A stretch of 64,000 nt of DNA from NCBI RefSeq assembly GCF_011753055.1, contig NZ_VWWJ01000023.1, forward strand, positions 62,001 to 126,000, in the 5' to 3' direction. Positions 21,195 to 27,985 of this stretch are shown here, piece by piece; the first letter of the stretch is position 1; each line of letters opens with the position of its first letter. This stretch comes from Burkholderia sp. Ax-1719. Its GTDB lineage: Bacteria > Pseudomonadota > Gammaproteobacteria > Burkholderiales > Burkholderiaceae. The notes under the pieces are model-generated. The model ran no database searches. It was not told where the DNA came from and saw only the letters and a list, made by a program, of their open reading frames with translations. A program made the position numbers and the translations under genes.

Positions 21195-21214
21195 ACGCTT
21201 TGTCGAAGTGATTT

Positions 21215-21243
21215 GACATTTTGTCGTAAACCGTCAAAATGTC
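21215..21243. promoter_or_regulatory. Inverted repeat at the start of the DauR-like regulator gene
   Basis: GACATTTTG (21215-21223) and CAAAATGTC (21235-21243) are perfect 9-bp arms with an 11-bp spacer. A TTGACA hexamer (21213-21218) overlaps the left arm. The right arm covers the first possible ATG of the regulator gene. The layout suggests an operator, possibly for self-control of the regulator and the downstream lyase. Confidence 0.6.
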
Positions 21244-21247
21244 ATTC

Positions 21248-21922
21248 ATGACGAAGCCAGCCAGATCCGCTGAAATCCAGCACGAAAACCAGCTCCTCCT
21301 GCGCGAGGGTCGCAAGATCGTCGAGGCGCTCGGCCAGACGCTGGCGCCGCTCGTCGAAGTCCTGCTGCATGATCTCACCACGCCCGAGCAATCGGTCGTC
21401 GCCATTGCGAACAATCTGTCGGGCCGTCAGATCGGCGACGCCGCGACCGAAATGGGCCTCGCCCGCATCGCGGACCCCGGCTTTCCCGACGTCGTCGCCA
21501 ACTATCCGAATCGTTTTCCGGATGGCCGTCCGGTCAAGAGCACGTCCATCGGCCTGAAGAACAGCGCGGGCGAATGCGTCGCGGCCATCTGCCTGAACAT
21601 GGACGTGTCGCTGCTCGGTGCGGTCACGGCGGGTCTCGGCCAGCTGATGCAGACCGGCGCGGCCTCGCCAGTCGCCGAAACGCTTGCGCCGCATACGAGC
21701 GGCGAGGCCCGCGACACCATCCGCGCCGCGCTCGAACGCTTTGCCGCCGCGCGCAACACCACGCCCATCGGCATGACGCTCGCGCAGCGCCGCGAAGCCG
21801 TGCGCGAACTCGCCGAAAGCGGCCACCTGAACCTGCGCCACGCGCTTGCCGAAGTCGCGCGCACGCTCGGCGTGGCGCGCCCGACCGTCTATTCCTACCT
21901 GCCCAGCGAGCATCGACCATGA
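21248..21922 (+). CDS. YheO/DauR-family transcriptional regulator (PAS-like plus HTH)
   Basis: Regulator with an N-terminal YheO PAS-like domain (about 20-130; VEVLLHDLTTPEQSVVAIAN) and a C-terminal HTH (about 165-220; LRHALAEVARTLGVARPTVY). In Pseudomonas, DauR of this family represses D-arginine catabolism. Here the partner is a hydroxyaspartate or threonine ammonia-lyase, whose ATG overlaps this stop codon by 4 bp, so the ligand may be an amino acid or its derivative. The ATG at 21248 is preferred (224 residues) because the ATG at 21239 lies inside the right arm of an inverted repeat, but either is possible. No clear ribosome binding site is seen. Confidence 0.88.
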   Translation: MTKPARSAEIQHENQLLLREGRKIVEALGQTLAPLVEVLLHDLTTPEQSVVAIANNLSGRQIGDAATEMGLARIADPGFPDVVANYPNRFPDGRPVKSTSIGLKNSAGECVAAICLNMDVSLLGAVTAGLGQLMQTGAASPVAETLAPHTSGEARDTIRAALERFAAARNTTPIGMTLAQRREAVRELAESGHLNLRHALAEVARTLGVARPTVYSYLPSEHRP

Positions 21923-22890
21923 GCACCTTGCCGATCACCTTCGAAGACGTCGCCGCCGCCCACGAGCGCATTCGCGGCGTTGCGCACCGTACACCCGTGA
22001 TGACTTCGCGCACCGCGAACGCGCTCACGGGCGCGGAACTGTTCTTCAAGTGCGAGAACTTCCAGCGCATGGGCGCGTTCAAGTTTCGCGGCGCATATAA
22101 CGCCATCGCGCAATTCACGCCGGAGCAAAAGAAGGGCGGCGTGATCACGTTCTCGTCGGGCAATCACGCGCAGGCGATCGCGCTGTCGGCGCAACTGCTC
22201 GGCGTGAAGGCTGTGATCGTGATGCCGCACGATGCGCCCTCGGTGAAGGTCGAGGCGACGCGCGGCTACGGCGGCGAAGTCGTGTTTTACGACCGCTACA
22301 CCGAAGACCGCGAAGCGCTCGGCAAGCGGCTCGCCGAAGAGCGCGGCCTTACGCTGATTCCGCCTTACGACCATCCGCACGTGATGGCAGGGCAGGGCAC
22401 GGCGGCCAAGGAACTGTTCGAGGAGGCTGGCGATCTCGACGTGCTGCTCACGCCGCTCGGCGGTGGCGGGCTGCTGTCGGGTTGCGCGACGGTGGCGCAT
22501 GCGCTTGCGCCGCGCTGCACGGTGATCGGCGTGGAACCGGCGGCCGGCAACGACGGCCAGCAGAGTTTCCAGAAGGGCGAGATCGTCCACATCGACACGC
22601 CTAAAACGATCGCCGATGGCGCGCAGACGCAGCATCTCGGCAACTACACCTTCGCGGTGATCCGCGAGCGTGTGCAGGAGATCGTCACGGTGAGCGACGC
22701 GGAACTCGTCGAGACGATGAAGTTCTTCGCGAGCCGCATGAAGCTGGTGGTCGAGCCGACCGGCTGTCTCGCGGCGGCGGCGGTGCTGCAACGCAAGGTG
22801 GATGTGCGCGGCAAGCGCGTGGGCATCGTGATTTCGGGCGGCAATGTCGATCTGCTGCGTTTCGCCGATCTGGTGCGCGCGCAGGACTGA
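21919..22890 (+). CDS. threo-3-hydroxy-L-aspartate ammonia-lyase or serine/threonine dehydratase (PLP fold type II)
   Basis: 323-residue PLP enzyme of the serine racemase/threonine dehydratase family. The Schiff-base lysine is K55 in GAFKFRGAYN, and the phosphate-binding tetraglycine loop is PLGGGGLLSG. No ACT domain is present, so it is not a feedback-regulated IlvA. The length and the N-terminus (ITFEDVAAAHERIRGVAHRTPVMTS) fit threo-3-hydroxyaspartate dehydratase, which yields oxaloacetate and ammonia. Serine racemase or threonine dehydratase activity cannot be excluded. It is translationally coupled to the DauR-like regulator (ATGA), and the frame open further upstream is a shadow of that gene. 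Confidence 0.88.
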   Translation: MSTLPITFEDVAAAHERIRGVAHRTPVMTSRTANALTGAELFFKCENFQRMGAFKFRGAYNAIAQFTPEQKKGGVITFSSGNHAQAIALSAQLLGVKAVIVMPHDAPSVKVEATRGYGGEVVFYDRYTEDREALGKRLAEERGLTLIPPYDHPHVMAGQGTAAKELFEEAGDLDVLLTPLGGGGLLSGCATVAHALAPRCTVIGVEPAAGNDGQQSFQKGEIVHIDTPKTIADGAQTQHLGNYTFAVIRERVQEIVTVSDAELVETMKFFASRMKLVVEPTGCLAAAAVLQRKVDVRGKRVGIVISGGNVDLLRFADLVRAQD

Positions 22891-22948
22891 CGCTTTCCGA
22901 GGTTTTCCCGGCGGATTTTCCCGACGTTTTCGCGGCGCTTCGCGGGCC

Positions 22949-23851
22949 CTAACCGAGCAGGGCCGCGAGCGCTTCGCGCGCATGGCTCACCTGCGCGCTT
23001 TCGCCGGGCCGTCCCGGCAGCAGATGAAACTCCGCCGCCGGCAACGGCGGCAGCCCGAACGAAGCGGGGCAGGCTTCCACGCCATCGCCGATCGCCGATT
23101 CGTTCAGACACGAAATCCCCAGCCCCGCCTTGAGCGCCAGTTGCAGCCCGGCGACACCCGACGCCGAATGCGAAATCAGATACGGCATGCGCGCGCGTTC
23201 GAGCAGCTTTACGACGTAGCGCTGCAACTGGCATGTCGACGGCAGCAGCACCAATGGCCACGGCGGCGCGAGCGACGCATGTTCGCGCAGCGTCTCGCGC
23301 GCGCCGACCCAGAGCAGCTTCTCGCGCCGGATGACCGTGCTTTCGCCACTCGCATGATCGGCGCGCGACGATGCACGCCGCGACGGCGCATCGACCATAC
23401 GTAGCGACACACCGATATCGAACACATTGTCCTGCGCGCTCGCCTCGATTACGGCGCTCGGCAGCACGGTCACGTGCAGGCGCAGACGCGGATGCTGGCT
23501 CGCAAAGCGCCGGATGATGGCGGCCACGTCGTGCGGCCGGTAGTAATCGGTGATGGCCAGGCGCAGTTCGCCGTCGAGCGAGCGCCCGAGCATGTCGTCG
23601 AACGCGGCGTCGCACATCGCCACGATGCGGCGCGCGTGCTCGACGAGCTTCGCGCCCGCGGGTGTAGCGGCAACGCCTTGTTTGCTGCGCACGAATAGCG
23701 GCTGGCCGATGCGATCTTCGAGCTTCTTCAGTTGCTCGCTGACCGAGGACTGCGAAAGAAATACCCGCTCCGCAGCGCCCGATACGCTGCCTGCTTCCGT
23801 CACGGCGAGGAAAGTGCGCAACTGCGCGAGATCGAGACCGCGAGCGTTCAT
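22949..23851 (-). CDS. LysR-family transcriptional regulator
   Basis: 300-residue LysR regulator with an N-terminal winged HTH (about 6-65; LRTFLAVTEAGSVSGAAERVFLS, then SVSEQLKKLEDRIGQPLFVR) and a substrate-binding domain (about 90-295). The start MNARGLDLAQLR is the first sensible Met; the open frame upstream is antisense to the MFS gene. It is divergent from the MFS gene at 23978 across 126 bp, and LysR proteins usually control their divergent neighbour. The gap holds TCGGAAAA (23882-23889) and TTTTCCGA (23918-23925), a possible binding site pair. The inducer is unknown. Confidence 0.93.
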   Translation of the reverse strand: MNARGLDLAQLRTFLAVTEAGSVSGAAERVFLSQSSVSEQLKKLEDRIGQPLFVRSKQGVAATPAGAKLVEHARRIVAMCDAAFDDMLGRSLDGELRLAITDYYRPHDVAAIIRRFASQHPRLRLHVTVLPSAVIEASAQDNVFDIGVSLRMVDAPSRRASSRADHASGESTVIRREKLLWVGARETLREHASLAPPWPLVLLPSTCQLQRYVVKLLERARMPYLISHSASGVAGLQLALKAGLGISCLNESAIGDGVEACPASFGLPPLPAAEFHLLPGRPGESAQVSHAREALAALLG

Positions 23852-23977
23852 GTCGATGGCGTTCGTATTGCGTTCAATGTTTCGGAAAATCCGATCACAT
23901 CGTTTGGATATTTCCGCTTTTCCGATAGATGGTGCGCCCTTAGCATGGCCGCAGTCAATGCATTTCTGGAGGCGGAA

Positions 23978-25354
23978 ATGGAGCACGTAATCGAACACAC
24001 GACAGCACGCGCGAAACAAAACACGAACGGCGGCCCCGCGTCGCATCGCTGGAAGGTCTTGAGCGTTGGCGTCGCGGCCAATGCGAGTTTTGCGGCCGCG
24101 TTTTCCGGGATACCGGCGACGGCGGTGTGGCTGCGCCCCTCGTATGGCATCGGCACGGGAGAACTGGGCTTTGTGCTCGGCATGCTCGGGCTCGGGATTG
24201 TGCTGAGCGAGTTGCCTTGGGGACTGCTGACGGATCGTTGGGGCGACCGGCGCGTGCTGCTGCTCGGGCTTGCATCGACGATGGCAGCGCTCATCGCGAT
24301 GGCGGTGTGGGGCGTGCCGTCCGCTGCCCATGTGCCTGGGCCGCATGCGCTGGTGGCGGGATTTCTCGCCATCGGGCTGCTGGGCGGCAGCGTCAACGGT
24401 TCGAGCGGACGCGCCGTGATGGCCTGGTTCGGGCCAAAGGAGCGTGGACTTGCGATGAGCATCCGGCAGACGGCGGTTCCCGCGGGAGCGGGCATCGGCG
24501 CGCTGCTGCTGCCGGCGCTCGCGGCCCATGCGGGATTCATGTGGGTGTACGGCACGCTCGCGGCGATGTGTTTTATATCGGCATTCCTCACGATTATCTG
24601 GGTGCGCGAGCCCGATATCGTCCCGCAGGCAAACACGGCGTCTGAAACGCCCGCGGTCACGGCGCCGGCGCGCTCGCCATTGTTGCGCGCCCAGGTCTGG
24701 CGCATGGCCGGCGGCATCGCGGCACTGTGCATTCCGCAGGTCGCGGTGATCACGTTCGCAAGCGTGTTCCTCCACGATTTCGGCCATGCGGCCAGTGCGG
24801 CGGCAGGCGTGGTGCTCGCATCGGTGCAGATCGGCGCGGCAGTCATGCGTGTGTGGAGCGGCCGATGGACCGACCGGCGCGGAAACCGCAACGCGTATCT
24901 GCGCGCCTGTGCGGCGCTCACCGTCGTGCTTTTCGCTGTGCTGGCCGCGACGACGGCGTGGTGCGCGCAAGCAGTGCATGCCCAGCCGGGCTTGCCTGCA
25001 CTTTCGCTGATCGCGCTATCCGTGTTGCTGGTGGCAGGCGGCGTCGCCGCGTCGGCGTGGCATGGCGTGGCCTACACCGAACTCGCGACGCTCGCGGGCC
25101 ACGGCCGTGTGGGCAGCGCACTCGCCATGGGGAACACGGGGGCGTTCGTCGCCTTCTGGCTGGCGCCGTCCGCCATTCCGATGCTGCTTGGGGTCGCGGG
25201 TTGGCCCGCCGTCTGGCTGGGTGCCGCCGCATGTGCGGCGCTCGCATGGCCCGCATTTGCGCAGCCTCGTGTTCACCGCCCTCATGCTGATGACGCGATC
25301 GCGCCAGCAGTACGGTCCTCGCGGCCTCGGTCAGGCAATAGCGCCGCAGTTTGA
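23978..25354 (+). CDS. MFS transporter
   Basis: 458-residue major facilitator protein with 12 predicted membrane segments. It has the A-like motif GLLTDRWGDRRVLLLG between TM2 and TM3 and SGRWTDRRGNRNAY in the second half. The start MEHVIEHTTARAK is preferred because GGAGG lies 5 nt upstream; MAAVNAF 33 bp earlier is an alternative. The two halves resemble nitrate/cyanate or oxalate-formate-type MFS members, but no substrate can be named. It is divergent from the LysR gene, which probably regulates it. The C-terminal tail is short and hydrophilic. Confidence 0.9.
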   Translation: MEHVIEHTTARAKQNTNGGPASHRWKVLSVGVAANASFAAAFSGIPATAVWLRPSYGIGTGELGFVLGMLGLGIVLSELPWGLLTDRWGDRRVLLLGLASTMAALIAMAVWGVPSAAHVPGPHALVAGFLAIGLLGGSVNGSSGRAVMAWFGPKERGLAMSIRQTAVPAGAGIGALLLPALAAHAGFMWVYGTLAAMCFISAFLTIIWVREPDIVPQANTASETPAVTAPARSPLLRAQVWRMAGGIAALCIPQVAVITFASVFLHDFGHAASAAAGVVLASVQIGAAVMRVWSGRWTDRRGNRNAYLRACAALTVVLFAVLAATTAWCAQAVHAQPGLPALSLIALSVLLVAGGVAASAWHGVAYTELATLAGHGRVGSALAMGNTGAFVAFWLAPSAIPMLLGVAGWPAVWLGAAACAALAWPAFAQPRVHRPHADDAIAPAVRSSRPRSGNSAAV

Positions 25355-25624
25355 ATCCGGCTAGATAAAGTTCTTAAAAGTGTGATTTTAAAATTGAGAA
25401 TTGTGCGAATTAAATCCACTTATTTAGCATAAAAAATAGACATTTAAATGTTATTTACTATTCATGATTCGGATATTTCTTATTCTGGCAATCTTTAATC
25501 AATGTTCAGATGGTGCTTTCAGAAACGTTGCGAATCGCGCGACGAAGAAAATGACGCGGCCAGATGAAGGTTCGGGCACGCGTCGGCCGATCCGATACCC
25601 CTACTACATCGAGAGAGAGCCACC
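25355..25624. promoter_or_regulatory. AT-rich promoter region of the response-regulator operon
   Basis: This 270-bp interval has no gene. Bases 25365-25510 are strikingly AT-rich against the GC-rich surroundings. It holds TAAAT-N6-ATTTA (25411-25426) and the palindromic TAAATGTTATTTA inside a 15-mer (25443-25457) that recurs upstream of the adhesin gene. TTTCTTA (25476-25482) resembles a BvgA-type heptad. It is the likely regulatory region for the downstream two-component operon and may attract H-NS-like proteins. Confidence 0.55.
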
Positions 25625-26272
25625 TTGAAGCTCAGAGTCGTCCTTGCCGACGATCACCCATTCGTATTACTCGGTGTGCGTTCCGCGCTTGAGGCGGCCG
25701 GCGACATTCACGTCGTGGGCGAGGCCTCCGGCCCGCGCGCTCTTTTTCACACACTCGAAAAAGTCGCGTGCGACATCGTGCTCACCGATCTCACCATGCC
25801 CAGCGAGCCGGGAGCGCCTGAAGACGGGCTGAACCTCGTGCGGCGTCTGCGGCGCGACTGGCCGCAACTGCGCATCGTGGTGCTGACGAGCATTGCCAAT
25901 GCAGCCATCCTGCGCGCCGTCATGAATACAGGCGTAACGGCGCTCATCCGCAAAAGCGAGCCCATGGACGAACTGCTCGCGGCGGTGCGCGGCGCAGGAA
26001 ACGGACTGCGCTACGTAAGCCGCTCGATTCTCGAAGAACTGGCGGCGGCAGGCACCGAGCGCACCGATAGCACGCGCGAACCCCGCCTTTCGCCGCGTGA
26101 ATCGGAAGTCATCCGTCAATTTGTGCGCGGCCGCACGATTACCGAAATCGCCCGTTTGCTTGAGCGCGACGTGCGTACGGTGAGCCGCCAGAAACGCGAC
26201 GCCATGGCGAAGCTCGGCGTGAGCAACGACGCGGGCCTGTTCGCCTTCGTCCGGGCTCACGGTCTGCTATGA
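25625..26272 (+). CDS. NarL/FixJ-type response regulator (RcsB/BvgA-like)
   Basis: 215-residue regulator with a receiver domain (about 1-125; acidic pair ADDHP at 9-10 and phospho-acceptor D55 in LTDLTMP) and a C-terminal LuxR-type HTH (about 150-212; LSPRESEVIRQFVRGRTITEIARLL). The HTH style, with VRTVSRQKRDAMAKLGVSND, is that of RcsB and BvgA. GAGAGAG with CCACC precedes the ATG. It overlaps the next response regulator by 4 bp. The expected partner is the BvgS-like phosphorelay kinase at 27986, since BvgS-type HPt domains pass phosphate to regulators of this class. The target genes are unknown. Confidence 0.92.
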   Translation: MKLRVVLADDHPFVLLGVRSALEAAGDIHVVGEASGPRALFHTLEKVACDIVLTDLTMPSEPGAPEDGLNLVRRLRRDWPQLRIVVLTSIANAAILRAVMNTGVTALIRKSEPMDELLAAVRGAGNGLRYVSRSILEELAAAGTERTDSTREPRLSPRESEVIRQFVRGRTITEIARLLERDVRTVSRQKRDAMAKLGVSNDAGLFAFVRAHGLL

Positions 26273-27051
26273 ATACGACGTCCGTTTTCCAGCCCCGTGT
26301 ATGGCCGGCGCATCTCTCCTCGGTGTTGAGACACGAGAGCGCTGCGCGCAACGCGCCCGAGCCGTCAGGGGCCGATGCCACGCAACAGGCGCAGCCGCTG
26401 AAGCTGCTCATCGCGGACGATCATCCCCTCGTGCTCTTTGCGCTCGACAATCTGATCGCCGCGCAGCCCAACATGCGTATCGTGGCGCGCGCGCAGACCG
26501 TGGCTCAGCTTTTCGACATGGCGACGCGGCACGACTTCGACCTTGTCGTGATGGACCTGCACATGCCGGGCGACGGCTGCGAGGAGGGCCATGAAGCGAT
26601 CAGCGCGTTCCGGCGCGAGCATGTGGACAAGCCTGTTGTCGTACTCACCATGGACGACGACGCCAAGGTGTTGCGCCGCGCGCTCGAACTCGACATCGGC
26701 GGCTTGCTCAGCAAGCGCGATCGCATTGATCTGATACCCGTCGCCATCGCCTCGGCGCTCGCGCAGGAACAATACGTGGGGCCGTCGGTGCGCGACCTGC
26801 TCGACAAGGCCGCGCGCGAGGAGCGGCGCGCGCACGTGCATCAGGTGCTGTCACGACGTGAATACGAAGTGCTGTCGCATTACGCCACCGGGCTGGGCGT
26901 CACCGAGATCGCCAGATTGCTCGGGCGCAGCGTCAAGACCATCAGCGCGCAGAAATGCGCGGCCATGAAGAAGCTCGCGCTCACCAGCGATATCGAGCTT
27001 TACCGCTTTGCCGTCGAGTGTGGCGTCGTGCACGCCGAAGATGCCGAGTGA
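26269..27051 (+). CDS. Second NarL/FixJ-type response regulator with N-terminal extension
   Basis: 260-residue RcsB/BvgA-like regulator. About 43 residues with no recognised domain precede the receiver (ADDHP at 49-53, phospho-acceptor D96 in VVMDLHMPG). The LuxR-type HTH lies at about 192-255 (LSRREYEVLSHYATGLGVTEIARLLG). It is translationally coupled to the first regulator (ATGA), so two paralogous outputs are made together and could heterodimerise. A hairpin with a T-run follows 35 bp after the stop and may separate this pair from the channel-kinase genes. Confidence 0.92.
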   Translation: MNTTSVFQPRVWPAHLSSVLRHESAARNAPEPSGADATQQAQPLKLLIADDHPLVLFALDNLIAAQPNMRIVARAQTVAQLFDMATRHDFDLVVMDLHMPGDGCEEGHEAISAFRREHVDKPVVVLTMDDDAKVLRRALELDIGGLLSKRDRIDLIPVAIASALAQEQYVGPSVRDLLDKAAREERRAHVHQVLSRREYEVLSHYATGLGVTEIARLLGRSVKTISAQKCAAMKKLALTSDIELYRFAVECGVVHAEDAE

Positions 27052-27086
27052 GCGCGCGCGCTTCATTTTTTCAGAGTTGTCCTATC

Positions 27087-27117
27087 TGATCAGCCGACGG
27101 GCCTGATCATAATTTTT
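27087..27117 (+). terminator. Probable weak terminator after the response-regulator pair
   Basis: TGATCAG (27087-27093) pairs with CTGATCA (27103-27109), and TAATTTTT follows. The 7-bp stem is AT-containing and the T-run starts 3 nt after it, so termination is likely partial. The rest of the 184-bp interval probably holds a promoter for the channel gene. Confidence 0.45.
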
Positions 27118-27235
27118 GGTCCGACGCGCGAACTGCTGGTCATGTTGGTCATCGCGACAATTCCGATCTCGTTTCCGAAAGGGCTGCGGGCTCAGTAACG
27201 GCTGGCGCGCGGCAACTGGAAGGGGACACAGGACG

Positions 27236-27976
27236 ATGAAGCTCGGCGAGCGTTTGGCGGTCGAGGCGGCTGGCACCGCGTGGCTCGTGTTCGTGGGCTG
27301 CGCGAGCTCGGCGTTGAATGGCAGCGCGCCTGCACAGGGCTGGATCGTCTTTGAGATGGCGGCTGCTTTCGGACTTGCGCAGGCCGTCGCGGCCTACGCT
27401 TGCGGCAGGGCGTCCAGCGCTCACTTCAATCCCGCCGTGACGATCGGCTACGCCATTGCCGGTCGTTTTCCCACGCGCGACGTGGCGCCGTATATCGCGG
27501 CGCAGACCTTGGGCGCGCTCGCGGGCGCAGCATTGCTCGCCATCGTGGCGAGCGGGCGGCCAGGCTTCGCGTTCACAGTCTCTGATTTCGGCAGCAACGG
27601 CTACGGTGAGCATTCGCCCGGCGAGTACGCGCTCGGCGCCGTGCTCACCGTCGAGCTGACCATGACGTTCGCTTTCGTACTCATCCACCTCTTCGTGTCG
27701 GGCTCGCAGCAGCGACGTCGCGCTGCACCGGCGGCGCTCGGCGCCTGCCTGACGGCCGTCAGTCTGATCGCGATTCCGGTCAGCAATGGCGGCATGAACC
27801 CGGCGCGCTCGACCGGGTGCGCACTCTTTGTCGGCGACTGGGCGCTCGATCAGCTGTGGCTTTTCTGGGCCGCACCGATGCTCGGCGGCATCGTCGCGGG
27901 CATGGTTCATCGTCGTGCAACGCGCCGTCGCGCGCGCATCGCGCCGGGGCTGGGCGGCCAGTCCGGCGGAGCATGA
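27236..27976 (+). CDS. Aquaporin Z-like MIP channel with altered selectivity filter
   Basis: 246-residue MIP-family channel with six membrane segments and both NPA boxes, N65-P66-A67 (AHFNPAVTIGY) and N188-P189-A190 (GGMNPARSTG). Overall it follows E. coli AqpZ closely (SNGYGEHSPG, WALDQLWLFW). In the ar/R constriction F45 and R191 are kept, but AqpZ His174 is Ser (S176) and Thr183 is Gly (G185), which should widen the pore. The start at 27236 is preferred with GGGGACACAGG upstream; an open frame from 27116 adds Arg/Ser-rich residues unlike a MIP N-terminus. Only 9 bp separate it from the BvgS-like kinase gene, so the two are probably co-expressed. Confidence 0.92.
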   Translation: MKLGERLAVEAAGTAWLVFVGCASSALNGSAPAQGWIVFEMAAAFGLAQAVAAYACGRASSAHFNPAVTIGYAIAGRFPTRDVAPYIAAQTLGALAGAALLAIVASGRPGFAFTVSDFGSNGYGEHSPGEYALGAVLTVELTMTFAFVLIHLFVSGSQQRRRAAPAALGACLTAVSLIAIPVSNGGMNPARSTGCALFVGDWALDQLWLFWAAPMLGGIVAGMVHRRATRRRARIAPGLGGQSGGA

Positions 27977-27985
27977 ACCGCGTCC

